Positions 42,519-51,566 of a DNA stretch of 64,000 bases are shown piece after piece; the stretch's first letter is position 1, and every line of letters starts with the position of its first letter. This stretch comes from Sphingomonas colocasiae (GTDB lineage Bacteria; Pseudomonadota; Alphaproteobacteria; Sphingomonadales; Sphingomonadaceae), in NCBI RefSeq assembly GCF_019880585.1, contig NZ_JAINVV010000015.1, positions 1-64,000 of the forward strand, read 5' to 3'. The translations under genes and the position numbers were made by a program. The notes beneath the pieces are model-generated. The model worked only from the letters and a program-made list of their open reading frames with translations. It ran no database searches and was not told where the DNA came from.

Positions 42519-43387
42519 TGACCGATATGGACACGGATAGGGGGATGGAGGACGCGGCGGAGAGTTTCGATCCGCTGCGCCCCCGTCTCGTCCGCGTCGC
42601 CTATCGCATGCTCGGCTCGGTCGCCGATGCCGAGGATGCGGTGCAGGACGCCTTCATCCGCTGGATGGGCACCGATCGGACAGAGGTGCGCGAGCCCGAG
42701 GCGTTCCTGCGCCGCACGGTGACGCGGCTTTGCCTGGACCAGCTCAAATCGGCGCGGCGCCAGCGCGAAACCTATATCGGCCCCTGGCTGCCCGATCCGA
42801 TCGTCGAGGAGGAAGAAGAGGAGGATGTCAGCCTGCCGCTGATGCTCGCGCTCGAACGGCTCTCCCCGCTCGAACGCGCAGCCTTCCTGCTGCACGACGT
42901 GTTCGGCCTAGGGTTCGAGGAAGTCGCGGTAACGATCCAGCGCGATCCCGCCGCCTGCCGTCAGCTCGCCAACCGGGCGCGCGCGCATGTCCGCGAGGCA
43001 CGCCCGCGCTTCAAGCTGGAAAAGGCGCATGGGCTGGAAATCGCCAACGCCTTTTTCGCGGCCTCGCGCAGCGGCGACATGACCGCGCTGGGCGCGATGC
43101 TGGCGGCGGACGTCAGCGTGCATTCGGATGGCGGCGGCAAGCGCCCGGCGGCGGTGCGGCCGGCGATCGGCTATGGCCAGGTGATGACGCTGCACAAGGC
43201 GCTGGCGGTGCTGTTCCGCAAATATGGATCGGAACTCGTCCATGCCGGCTTCATCAACGGCCTGCCCGGCTTCGTCACGCGCGAGGCCGATGGCGAACTC
43301 CAGACCACCGCGCTCGATATCGAGGACGGCAAGATCACCGCGATCTACGTCATGCGCAATCCGGACAAGCTGAAGCATCTGCATTGA
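42518..43387 (+). CDS. sigJ: ECF41-group sigma factor with C-terminal SnoaL-like domain (SigJ family)
   Basis: 289 aa. Sigma region 2 (RPRLVRVAYRMLGSVADAEDAVQDAFIRW) and region 4 (LSPLERAAFLLHDVFGLGFEEVA) are followed by a SnoaL-like domain. All ECF41 marks are present: the linker YIGPWLPDP (87-95), DGGGK (204-208) and a C-terminal NPDKL (281-285). In characterised members the C-terminal domain tunes activity in place of an anti-sigma factor; none is encoded here. Starts on an ATG overlapping the preceding stop (TGATG). Confidence 0.92.
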   Translation: MTDMDTDRGMEDAAESFDPLRPRLVRVAYRMLGSVADAEDAVQDAFIRWMGTDRTEVREPEAFLRRTVTRLCLDQLKSARRQRETYIGPWLPDPIVEEEEEEDVSLPLMLALERLSPLERAAFLLHDVFGLGFEEVAVTIQRDPAACRQLANRARAHVREARPRFKLEKAHGLEIANAFFAASRSGDMTALGAMLAADVSVHSDGGGKRPAAVRPAIGYGQVMTLHKALAVLFRKYGSELVHAGFINGLPGFVTREADGELQTTALDIEDGKITAIYVMRNPDKLKHLH

Positions 43388-43431
43388 AGTGGCCATTGGT
43401 GAGCGGAGCAAGGCCCGCTATCAGCGACCGG

Positions 43432-43908
43432 ATGACGATGCCCCTGCCCCAGCGCTTCACCACCCCGGACATGCGATCCCGGCTGGGCCTGATCGCGGAA
43501 AGCCATGAACGGCTGACCGGCCGGCCGCTCGCGCCCGGGAACGCCGATCCGGCGGAGACGCTGTGGAGCGCGCCGCGCGTGATCGTGGCGCATGGCGTCC
43601 AGGCCGATCCGGTCTTCTTCTTCGGCAATCGCGCCGCGCTGGACCGGTTCGAGACGACGATCGACGCGTTCACCGCCATGCCCTCCCGCCTTTCGGCCGA
43701 AGCGCTGCTGCGCGAGGAGCGGCAGGCCCTGCTCGACCGCGTGACCCGCAACGGCTTCATCGACGATTATTCGGGGATCCGCATCTCGGCCGGGGGACGC
43801 CGCTTCCGCATCGAGCAAGCGACGGTGTGGAACCTGATCGATGCGCAAGGCGCGATCCATGGGCAGGCCGCGACCTTCGATCGCTGGATCGATCTGCCCG
43901 CCGATTGA
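43432..43908 (+). CDS. MEKHLA-domain protein
   Basis: 158 aa. HGVQADPVFFFGNRAALDRFETTIDAF, MPSRLSAEALLREERQALL and NGFIDDYSGIRISAGGRRFRIEQATVWNL are the consecutive blocks of the MEKHLA domain, a PAS-related domain also found at the end of plant HD-ZIP III factors. Ligand unknown. ATG at 43432 or 43438, with GTG 43399 as an alternative. It may be part of the ECF41 unit, 44 bases downstream. Confidence 0.82.
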   Translation: MTMPLPQRFTTPDMRSRLGLIAESHERLTGRPLAPGNADPAETLWSAPRVIVAHGVQADPVFFFGNRAALDRFETTIDAFTAMPSRLSAEALLREERQALLDRVTRNGFIDDYSGIRISAGGRRFRIEQATVWNLIDAQGAIHGQAATFDRWIDLPAD

Positions 43909-43928
43909 CCCGCCGCGAGGCGCCGCGC

Positions 43929-44197
43929 TAGGGTCCGGCGCCATGACTGCTGAGGTCGTGATGGTATCAGATCGGGATGAGCCGCCAGGAGGGGCGCGCA
44001 GCACGTGGCATCGCCACGTGCAAGCGTTCCGACGCCGCGGATCGCCCGATATGATGCCACCCTTCGGGCGAGGAGGAATTGGATCCCTGGCGTCGTTGCT
44101 CGATTGCCGGATAGCGATGCTATCCGGCGCACTCGCGCCTCGCCATGAACCCAATTCGTCCTCGTCACGGCCTCAGCAGTCATGGCGCCGGACCCTA
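43929..44197. mobile_element. 269-bp MITE-like element with 27-bp perfect terminal inverted repeats
   Basis: The left end 43929-43955 and right end 44171-44197 are exact reverse complements (27 of 27), outermost bases TAGGGTCCGGCGCC; TA at each tip may be the target duplication of a Tc1/mariner-IS630-type event. Inside are GCACGTGGC-ATC-GCCACGTGC (44001-44021) and GCCGGATAGC-GAT-GCTATCCGGC (44106-44128), two perfect short-loop hairpins. A further pair, GAGGAGGAATTGG and CCAATTCGTCCTC, differs at one base. No transposase frame fits. It fills the 305-bp gap before the LuxR gene, ending 16 bases from its start. A structured RNA is the alternative. Confidence 0.65.
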
Positions 44198-44213
44198 ATC
44201 CCCGGCAAGAAGG

Positions 44214-45044
44214 ATGGATGGACGATCGACGGTGATTGCGAAAAGACTGGCCGACAGCGGCGCCGCGTTCATCGCCGATATCGTCGGGATTTCCGCCGAC
44301 CTCTTCCGCCACGCCGCCGGCGATGACGCGCTCGACCGGCTTGGCGAGGCGCTCGGAAGAATCTGCCAGTTCAACGATTTCATCGTCCTGCTGTACCGGC
44401 CACAGTCGCGCCCGCTGATCCTGACGACCAATCTCGGCATGGAGTGGCTGGCCGATCGCCTGTCGGACTATATCGACGGCCTGTACCTGCTCGATCCCTA
44501 TTATCAGAAGGCGGTCGCCGAGGAGAGCGGCTTCCACCGGCTGACCGACATCAGCCCGGAAGACTATTTCATCTCCGAATATCACGACCATTTCTACCAG
44601 CACACCAACATCGTCGAGGAGACGCGCTTCATCGTGCCGCTCGATCAGGGGGGATCGCTGCAAGTGCTTGTCGCCCGCGCCGGCGACGATGTGAAGTTCC
44701 AGGATATCGAGCTGGATCTGCTGCGCGCGTTCCATCCGCTGGTTTCGGAATATTGCCGCTTTCATCTGGCGCAAGCGGGCCGGCACTATGGCGCCTCGCC
44801 CCAGGGCGCCGACAGTTTCGACCTGCGCGACAAGATCGCGGCCCTGCCCGGCGCCCAACTGACCGCGCGCGAGATCGACACGGTCGAACTGATGCTGAAG
44901 GGGCATTCGACCAAGTCGGTCGCCCGGCTGCTCAACATCGACGACGGCACCGTTTCGAACCACAAGCGCAACATCTACCAGAAGCTGGACATCCATTCGC
45001 AGGCGCAGCTCTTCAACCTGTTCCTGGAGAGCCTGACCGGCTGA
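44214..45044 (+). CDS. LuxR-family transcriptional regulator
   Basis: 276 aa. C-terminal helix-turn-helix at about 215-272 (LTAREIDTVELMLKGHSTKSVARLLNI, TVSNHKRNIYQKLDI). The N-terminal region (about 20-190) is a GAF-like sensor (FNDFIVLLYRPQSRPLIL, YQHTNIVEETRFIVPLDQGG) of unknown ligand. The start at 44214 has AAGAAGG directly against it, so GTG 44232 is a possible alternative. Its upstream region is the MITE-like element, so expression may depend on it. Confidence 0.84.
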   Translation: MDGRSTVIAKRLADSGAAFIADIVGISADLFRHAAGDDALDRLGEALGRICQFNDFIVLLYRPQSRPLILTTNLGMEWLADRLSDYIDGLYLLDPYYQKAVAEESGFHRLTDISPEDYFISEYHDHFYQHTNIVEETRFIVPLDQGGSLQVLVARAGDDVKFQDIELDLLRAFHPLVSEYCRFHLAQAGRHYGASPQGADSFDLRDKIAALPGAQLTAREIDTVELMLKGHSTKSVARLLNIDDGTVSNHKRNIYQKLDIHSQAQLFNLFLESLTG

Positions 45045-45050
45045 TGCCAA

Positions 45051-45113
45051 GACACGATGAGCGTGCCTCATCGCATCCTGGTCTAGCCCGCGCGGCGATT
45101 GAGCGTTTCAGGG
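45051..45113. repeat. Hairpin repeat family 2, copy 2
   Basis: CGATGAG-CGTGC-CTCATCG (45055-45073), then CATCCTGGT, AGCCCGCGCGGCG and TTGAGCGTT match the copy at 29282 nearly base for base. The left outer arm has diverged. It fills the space between the convergent LuxR and aminotransferase stops, so it can terminate both transcripts. The second hairpin of copy 1 is lacking. Confidence 0.75.
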
Positions 45114-45114
45114 T

Positions 45115-46266
45115 TCAGCCGCCGGCCGCTTTCAACCGCGGTTGCGCCGGAAACCAGCTCTTCATCCGAACGATCGCCTCCTCGATCTGCGGTGTCTCCA
45201 CCGCGAAGCTCATGCGCATGAAATGGCGGCCATCGACCGGATCGAAATCGATGCCGGGCGCGGTCGCCACCCCGGTTTCGTCAAGCAGCTTCATGCACAG
45301 GCCCAGGCTGTCTTCACCCAGATGCGCGACCGAGGCGTAGATGTAGAAGGCCCCATCGGGCGGCGCGATCGCATCGAGGCCGAGCGCGGGCAGCGCATCG
45401 AGCAGGAGTTCGCGGTTGCGCCGATACGTTTCGACGCGGCCATCGAGTTCCTGCGCGCATTCGAACGCGGCGAGGCCGGCATGCTGGCTGAGCGACGGCG
45501 GCGTCAGGAACATGTTGCCCATGCGCGCGCGGGCGGGCGCGACATGTGTTTCCGGCACCACCAGCCAGCCCAGCCGCCAGCCGGTCATGCAGAAATATTT
45601 GGAGAAGCTGTTCACGACGAACGCGTCATCCAGATATTGCAGCATCGAATGCGCGGGCTCGCCGAAGCTCAGGCCATGGTAGATTTCGTCTGAAATCACG
45701 TGGATATTCCGATCCGCGCACAGGCGGGCGATGCGCGCCATTTCGTCCGGGGCGATGATCGTCCCGGTCGGATTTGCGGGGCTTGCGATGACGAGACCGT
45801 CGGGCACGGGATCGAGCGCCGCGATCGCATCGGCGGACAGGCGGAAACGCTGCGCGGCGCCGCACTCGATTTCCAGCACCTTCATATGCAGCGCGCGCAG
45901 ATTGTTGCGATAGGCGACATAGCCCGGGCGCGCGGTCGCGATGGTTTGCCCCGGCGCGAACGCGGTGGTCAGCGCCAGGATCAGCGCGGGGGACGCACCG
46001 CACGTGAGGATGATCCGCTCGGGCCGGATATCGACGCCATGCGATTGCCGGTAATGCTCCGAAATCCGCCGCTTGAGCGCGTCGCTTTCCCAATAGCCCA
46101 ACGGATCGGTGTCGAGCGCCTCTCGCGCCGCCGCGATCGCCGCCCGCGGCGCCCCCGTCGAAGGCTGGCCGAACTCCATATGGATAACCGATCGCCCCGC
46201 CGATTGCAGCGCATAGGCATGGCGGCTGACATCGATGGTGTGAAAGGCGTCGATCTCGGCGGTCAT
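45115..46266 (-). CDS. Class I/II aminotransferase
   Basis: 383 aa, PLP-dependent fold type I. K223 in NSFSKYFCMTGWRLGW binds PLP; N165 (SPANPTGT), D193 and Y196 (SDEIYHGL) and the terminal arginine in HFMRMSFA are in place. GGGAGAG precedes the ATG. Divergent from the indolepyruvate ferredoxin oxidoreductase, so it may supply aryl- or branched-chain 2-oxoacids to it. Exact amino-acid preference cannot be read. Confidence 0.88.
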   Translation of the reverse strand: MTAEIDAFHTIDVSRHAYALQSAGRSVIHMEFGQPSTGAPRAAIAAAREALDTDPLGYWESDALKRRISEHYRQSHGVDIRPERIILTCGASPALILALTTAFAPGQTIATARPGYVAYRNNLRALHMKVLEIECGAAQRFRLSADAIAALDPVPDGLVIASPANPTGTIIAPDEMARIARLCADRNIHVISDEIYHGLSFGEPAHSMLQYLDDAFVVNSFSKYFCMTGWRLGWLVVPETHVAPARARMGNMFLTPPSLSQHAGLAAFECAQELDGRVETYRRNRELLLDALPALGLDAIAPPDGAFYIYASVAHLGEDSLGLCMKLLDETGVATAPGIDFDPVDGRHFMRMSFAVETPQIEEAIVRMKSWFPAQPRLKAAGG

Positions 46267-46460
46267 TCAGGCTCTCCCCTGCGAATGATCTTTTCGCGGG
46301 CGACGCGGGCGGGCAATCTCATGGATTGCAGGGGTGGACCGGCCGGGCTTGCGCCGCCCCTATGGTTTTTTGCACGGTTGTTGCGTGGGCGCTGCCCCGG
46401 TAGCGCGACGGGGACGACGGCAGGCGACGGCAGCGAGGCCGTGCGAGATGGAGAGACGGC

Positions 46461-49400
46461 ATGGCATCCGCAGTCAAGGACCCGCAGGCGCCCCGCGCCG
46501 TCAGCCTGGATGACCGATGGACCGTCGACAGCGGCCGGATCCTGCTCAACGGCACCCAGGCGATCGCGCGCGTGCTGCTGGCGCAGCACGCCATCGATGC
46601 GTCCAATGGACTGAACACCGCCGGCTATATCTCGGGCTATCGCGGATCGCCGCTCGGCAATGTCGATACGACGCTCTGGTCGGTCGCCAAACGACTGGAG
46701 GCGGCGAACGTTGTTTTCCAGCCCGGCCTCAACGAGGATATCGCGGCGACGGCGGTGCGCGGCACGCAGCAGATCGCCGCGGTGCCCGGCCAGAAATATG
46801 ACGGCGTCTTCGCCGCCTGGTACGGCAAGGGACCGGGCGTCGACCGGTCGGGCGATGCGCTGAAGCACGGCAATTTCGGCGGCGCGCACCGCCATGGCGG
46901 CGTCGCCATCTTCTATGGCGACGATCATGCCGGCAAGTCGTCGACGATCGCGCATCACAGCGAACAGGCGATGGCTGCCGCCTTCATCCCCTCGCTCTAT
47001 CCCGCCAATGCCGCCGAGATCCTGGACTACGGCCTGCTCGCCTTCGCACTGTCGCGCTACAGCGGATCCTGGGTGGGCATCAAATGCGTGACCGAAGTGG
47101 TCGAACAGACGGTTTCGGCGGATATCGACCTGCCCGGCTTCGCGCCCGTCGCCCCGCCCTATCCCACGCTGCCGCCAGAGGGCGTCCATGTTCAGTCGGG
47201 CGCCTTCAACCCGCTGGGCGAGGAACTGATCGTCGTCGATCACCGCCTGCCGCTGGTGCAGCGCTTCGTCCGCGCCAACCGCATCGATCGCACGATCTTC
47301 CGCGCGCAATCGCCCCGTCTCGGCATCGTGACGGCGGGCAAGAGCCATGGCGACACGCGCCAGGCGCTCGAACTTCTCGGGCTCGATGAAACATCGGCGG
47401 CACGGCTGGGGCTGTCGCTCTACAAGGTCGGCTGCATCTGGCCGCTAGAACCCGAGGGCATCGCCGAATTCGCCATGGGCCACGACACGATCCTGGTCGT
47501 CGAGGAGAAGACCAGTTTCGTCGAGGCGCAGATCGCGTCGATCCTGGTCAACCGGCCCGAACGCCCGCGCCTGATCGGCAAGCGCGACGAGGATGGCGCG
47601 ATATTGATGTCGTCGGCCATGCCGCTGGAACCGATCGGGATCGCGCTGGCGATCGCGGCGCGGCTGGACCGGCTGGGGATCGACGACCACGGCGTCCGCA
47701 CCGCGCGCGATGCGCTGGCACCCCGGTCCGTGACGAGCACGGGCAATGCCGCGCTGCCACGGCGCGCGCCCTATTTCTGTTCGGGCTGCCCGCACAGCCG
47801 ATCGACCAGGATTCCCGCCGGCAGCATCAGCATGACGGGCATCGGCTGCCACACGATGGCGACCTTCGTGCGGCCGAAAGAGGCGCTCCTCCCCACGCAT
47901 ATGGGCGGCGAAGGCACCAACTGGATCGGCATGGCCCCGTTCAGCGAGACCAGCCATATCTTCCAGAATATGGGCGACGGCACCTATTATCATTCAGGCC
48001 TGCTCGCCATCCGCGCCGCGATCGCATCGGGCGTCAACATCACCTACAAGATCCTCTACAACGACGCGGTCGCCATGACCGGCGGGCAGCCCGTCGACGG
48101 ACCGATCTCGGTGGCGGAGATCGCGCAGCAGGTGGCGCATGAAGGCGTGCGCACGATCATCCTGGTCAGCGACAATCCCGATGCGCATCGCGGCAATGCC
48201 GAGCTGCCCGCCGGCATCCGGATCGAGCATCGCGACAATCTGGACAACGTCCAGCGCGAGCTGCGCGAGATTCCCGGCTGCACCGTGCTGATCTACGAAC
48301 AGACCTGCGCGGCGGAGAAAAGGCGGCGGCGCAAGCGCGGCCTCTATCCCGATCCGCCCAAGCGGCTCTTCATCTCCAAGGCGGTGTGCGAAGGCTGCGG
48401 CGACTGTTCGGTGCAGTCCACCTGCGTCAGCCTGGCGCCGGTCGAAACCGAATTCGGCACCAAGCGCCGCATCGATCAGTCGAGCTGCAACAAGGATTAT
48501 AGCTGCCTGAACGGCTTCTGCCCCAGCTTCATCACCGTCCACGGTGCCGAGCCGCGCAAGCGCGAACGGCTCGATTTCGACACGACCCTGCTCGACGGCC
48601 TGCCCGATGCGCCGATCGCCCCGATCGCGCGCGGCACCTATAACATCATGGTCGCCGGCATCGGCGGCACCGGCGTGATCACCGTCGCCGCGATCATCGG
48701 CATGGCCGCCCATCTGGAGGGGCGCGCGGCATCGATGTTCGACATGACCGGGCTGGCGCAGAAGAACGGCGCGGTGTTCAGCCATATCCGCCTGGCCGAT
48801 ACGCCCGAACGCATCGCCAGCCAGAAGATCGGCCGGCGTGAGACCGACGCCCTGCTCGCCTTCGATCTTGTCGCGGCGCTTGCCGACGAAGCGGCATCGA
48901 CGCTGGAGCCGGGCCGCAGCCGCGCGCTCGTCAACGGCGATGTCACCTCGACGGTGGCGTTCCAGTTCGATCGCAACGCGACGGTGGATGGCGGCGCGCT
49001 GACGCAAAGGCTGACCGCGCTGATCGGCGAACAGGCGATCCAGCGGATCGACGCGACCGCGCTGGCGACCGGGATCCTGGGAGACAGCATCGCCGCCAAT
49101 CTGTTCATGGTCGGCGTCGCAGCGCAGCGCGGCCTGCTGCCCGTCGGCACCGCCGCGATCGAACAGGCCGTCACGCTCAACAACACGGCGATCGCGTTCA
49201 ACCTGATGGCGTTCCGGCTCGGGCGCCTCTATGCCGAGCAGCCCGATCGCGTGACGGCGATGCGGCGCGGCGAAGCGGCACCGCAACCCGATCATTCGCT
49301 CGACGCCGTCATCGCGGCCCGCAGCGCGCATCTGACCGACTATCAGGGCGAAGCCTATGCCCGGCGCTATCGCGATCTGGTCGAACGCGTCCGCCAGGCC

Positions 49401-49922
49401 GAACAGGCCACACTGCCGGAGAGCGACGCGATGACCATGGCGGTCGCGCGCAACTATGCCAGATTGCTCGCCTACAAGGACGAATATGAAGTGGCGCGGC
49501 TGCTGACGCATCCGTCGCTTCAGGCCGAGCTTGAACAGACCTTCGCCGATGGCGCGAAACTGTCGTTCAACCTGGCGCCGCCGATGCTGCCGGGGCGCAC
49601 GCCCGACGGCCGCCCGCGCAAGCGCGAATTCGGCGCGGCGAAGCTGCGCCCGTTCCTGAAGCTGCTGGCATCGGCCAAGGGGCTGCGCGGCACCGCCTTC
49701 GATCCGTTCGGCCGCACCGCCGAACGCCGGATGGAGCGGCGACTGATCGCCGACTACGAAGCGCTGGTCGAAACCGCATTGCGGCGGCTGACGCCCGAGA
49801 ATCACGGGTCGGCGACGCAATTGCTGGGCCTGGCGGACATGATCCGGGGCTTCGGCCCGGTCAAGGAAGCGGCGGTCGAGAGCTATCAGGCGAAGCTCGC
49901 CGAGCATGAAGCCGCCGCTTGA
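46461..49922 (+). CDS. Fused indolepyruvate ferredoxin oxidoreductase
   Basis: 1153 aa, the long single-chain form. The N-terminal TPP/pyrimidine part has GYISGYRGSPLGNVD and QPGLNEDIAATAVRGTQ. The TPP-binding half has YFCSGCPHSRST, GIGCHTM and GEGTNWIG. Cysteine motifs C643-x2-C646-x2-C649-x5-C655 and CNKDYSCLNGFCPS bind Fe-S clusters. The gamma-type domain begins IMVAGIGGTGVITV (about 730), and a C-terminal extension follows. It decarboxylates aryl- or branched-chain 2-oxoacids to acyl-CoA with ferredoxin as acceptor. GGAGAG upstream of ATG. Confidence 0.92.
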   Translation: MASAVKDPQAPRAVSLDDRWTVDSGRILLNGTQAIARVLLAQHAIDASNGLNTAGYISGYRGSPLGNVDTTLWSVAKRLEAANVVFQPGLNEDIAATAVRGTQQIAAVPGQKYDGVFAAWYGKGPGVDRSGDALKHGNFGGAHRHGGVAIFYGDDHAGKSSTIAHHSEQAMAAAFIPSLYPANAAEILDYGLLAFALSRYSGSWVGIKCVTEVVEQTVSADIDLPGFAPVAPPYPTLPPEGVHVQSGAFNPLGEELIVVDHRLPLVQRFVRANRIDRTIFRAQSPRLGIVTAGKSHGDTRQALELLGLDETSAARLGLSLYKVGCIWPLEPEGIAEFAMGHDTILVVEEKTSFVEAQIASILVNRPERPRLIGKRDEDGAILMSSAMPLEPIGIALAIAARLDRLGIDDHGVRTARDALAPRSVTSTGNAALPRRAPYFCSGCPHSRSTRIPAGSISMTGIGCHTMATFVRPKEALLPTHMGGEGTNWIGMAPFSETSHIFQNMGDGTYYHSGLLAIRAAIASGVNITYKILYNDAVAMTGGQPVDGPISVAEIAQQVAHEGVRTIILVSDNPDAHRGNAELPAGIRIEHRDNLDNVQRELREIPGCTVLIYEQTCAAEKRRRRKRGLYPDPPKRLFISKAVCEGCGDCSVQSTCVSLAPVETEFGTKRRIDQSSCNKDYSCLNGFCPSFITVHGAEPRKRERLDFDTTLLDGLPDAPIAPIARGTYNIMVAGIGGTGVITVAAIIGMAAHLEGRAASMFDMTGLAQKNGAVFSHIRLADTPERIASQKIGRRETDALLAFDLVAALADEAASTLEPGRSRALVNGDVTSTVAFQFDRNATVDGGALTQRLTALIGEQAIQRIDATALATGILGDSIAANLFMVGVAAQRGLLPVGTAAIEQAVTLNNTAIAFNLMAFRLGRLYAEQPDRVTAMRRGEAAPQPDHSLDAVIAARSAHLTDYQGEAYARRYRDLVERVRQAEQATLPESDAMTMAVARNYARLLAYKDEYEVARLLTHPSLQAELEQTFADGAKLSFNLAPPMLPGRTPDGRPRKREFGAAKLRPFLKLLASAKGLRGTAFDPFGRTAERRMERRLIADYEALVETALRRLTPENHGSATQLLGLADMIRGFGPVKEAAVESYQAKLAEHEAAA

Positions 49923-49978
49923 CGCGGTGATCGAGACCGAGCAGGCCGCCCTTCAGCTTTGAGCCGAGGGTTTCAGAC

Positions 49979-50785
49979 ATGTCCGTCACGATCTCGCTTC
50001 TGGGTCTTCCGACCGACGTCAATTCATCGCATCTGCGCGGACCGGCGACAGCGCCGGCCGCGATCCGGGCGAGCCTGGCCTCTGGATCGTCCAACATGTG
50101 GTCCGAAAATGGCTGGGATCTGGAGAGCGACGGGCTGCTGCGCGATCGCGGCGATGCGGCGCTCACCGAAAGCCCGGCGGATCTGGATATCATCGCCGAT
50201 GCGGCGGCAGGCCTGTTCGCGGAAGGGCCCGCGATCTTCCTGGGCGGCGATCATTTCGTGAGCTGGCCGGTTCTGGAAGGGCTGCGCCGTGCCGGCCACC
50301 CCGCCCCGCATCTGGTGCATATCGACGCGCATCCCGATCTCTATCCCGATTTCGACGGCAACCCGCATTCGCACGCCTCGCCGATGGCGCGGATCATGGA
50401 AGGCGGGCTGGCGGCAAGCCTGACACAGATCGGCGTGCGCACGATCAACGCCACGCAAAAGGGCCAGATCGAACTTTATGGCGTGAACGCCTTCACCGCA
50501 CGCCAATATGGCGCGGCGATGGCGGCGCTGCCCAAGGGCCCCGTCTATATCTCGATCGATCTCGACGGCCTGGATCCCGCGTACGCGCCCGGCGTCTCGC
50601 ACCATGAACCCGGCGGGCTTTCGGTGCGCGAAGTGCTCGACCTGATCGACCGTCTGTCCGGCCCGGTGATCGGCGCCGACATCGTCGAACTCAATCCGGT
50701 CCACGACATCAACGGCATGACCGCGACGGTCGCGGCCAAGCTCGTCAAGGAGCTGGCCGGGCGGATGGCGCAGGATCGGGCATGA
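49979..50785 (+). CDS. Agmatinase/arginase-family ureohydrolase
   Basis: 268 aa. Mn-binding residues of the family are present: H92 (GGDHFVSW), D116/H118/D120 (HIDAHPD) and D194/D196 (SIDLDGLDPAY). The loop VSHHEPGGLS is also typical. Hydrolyses a guanidino group; whether agmatine, arginine, guanidinobutyrate or formimidoyl substrates cannot be decided. It follows the ferredoxin oxidoreductase by 56 bases and could be in the same amino-acid catabolic unit. Confidence 0.87.
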   Translation: MSVTISLLGLPTDVNSSHLRGPATAPAAIRASLASGSSNMWSENGWDLESDGLLRDRGDAALTESPADLDIIADAAAGLFAEGPAIFLGGDHFVSWPVLEGLRRAGHPAPHLVHIDAHPDLYPDFDGNPHSHASPMARIMEGGLAASLTQIGVRTINATQKGQIELYGVNAFTARQYGAAMAALPKGPVYISIDLDGLDPAYAPGVSHHEPGGLSVREVLDLIDRLSGPVIGADIVELNPVHDINGMTATVAAKLVKELAGRMAQDRA

Positions 50786-50845
50786 AGGGCTGGCCGCCAT
50801 CAAAATGAGCCAAGCCGGCCTTATGCCGCGTCACCAACACCTCCG

Positions 50846-50869
50846 TTCGGGCTGAGCCTGTCGAAGCCC
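50846..50869. repeat. Sphingomonad-type short intergenic repeat fragment
   Basis: The core around GGGCTGAGCCTGTCGAAGCC resembles the dispersed intergenic palindrome common in sphingomonads (CCTTCGACAGGCTCAGG type). Only one short copy is seen here; a separate small palindrome, CCCAAC-C-GTTGGG (50923-50935), lies downstream. Confidence 0.5.
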
Positions 50870-50970
50870 TTGTCCTTCCTTCGCGGGGGTGTGTAGGAAG
50901 TAGGGGGGTCGCCAAGCACAGCCCCAACCGTTGGGAGGATCCTGACACCGCATAAACAACGGTGACGATC

Positions 50971-51285
50971 TCAATCCTGCGTGACGAACGCGGCCTTGCG
51001 GATCGAGGGGCGATTGCGCAGCCGTTCGACCAGCGCGTCGCCCGCACCGTCGGCGGCGCGATCGAATTCCAGTCGCACGCGCATCCGCGCGCCCGCCGAA
51101 TCGATCGCGATGCCGAGCGGCATCAGCGCATGGGCGCGCACCAGATCGAGCAGTTCGGCGAGGAAGGATGCATCGCGCTCCCCCTCCACATCCAGGCGCA
51201 ACAGGCGTTCGCGCGGGATCTTGGGCGGGAAGACGGGAGAGGGGAAAGCCGGACGCAATGCGCCGGACGCAGTCATAACGGTCAT
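50971..51285 (-). CDS. Small ACT-like domain protein
   Basis: 104 aa from ATG 51285 (MTVMTASG; a second ATG at 51276). The beta-alpha-beta pattern RERLLRLDVEGERDASFLAELLDLVRAHALMPLGIAIDS and MRVRLEFDRAADGAGDALVERLRNRPSIRKAAFV resembles an ACT/regulatory fold, as in small subunits of amino-acid enzymes. No partner gene adjoins it. Assignment is by fold impression only. Confidence 0.55.
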   Translation of the reverse strand: MTVMTASGALRPAFPSPVFPPKIPRERLLRLDVEGERDASFLAELLDLVRAHALMPLGIAIDSAGARMRVRLEFDRAADGAGDALVERLRNRPSIRKAAFVTQD

Positions 51286-51566
51286 GTCGGAACTCACTGG
51301 AACGAAGGAAAAACGCTTTGGCCCGGCAACGGGCGCAGTGATGGTCGGATCAGCCGATCCGACCGCGCATAATTCGGACACCGGATACCACGCACGGCAT
51401 GCCGGCGCCGATGCTAAGTCGCATCGCGCATCCGTTCGCAGCCATGATCGCGCCCTTCGGCATCGCGCTTTCGTCCAAGTCCTTCATTCGAGGAACGCAG
51501 GGTCCCTACACCATGCGCACGTAAAAGTGAAAATCAAATATATGATCTCGGAGGCTGTTTGCCTTC

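Noticed and set aside
43767-45071. 434-codon minus-strand frame across the MITE-like element
   Set aside because: Runs through two genes on the other strand and the inverted-repeat element; no coherent protein.
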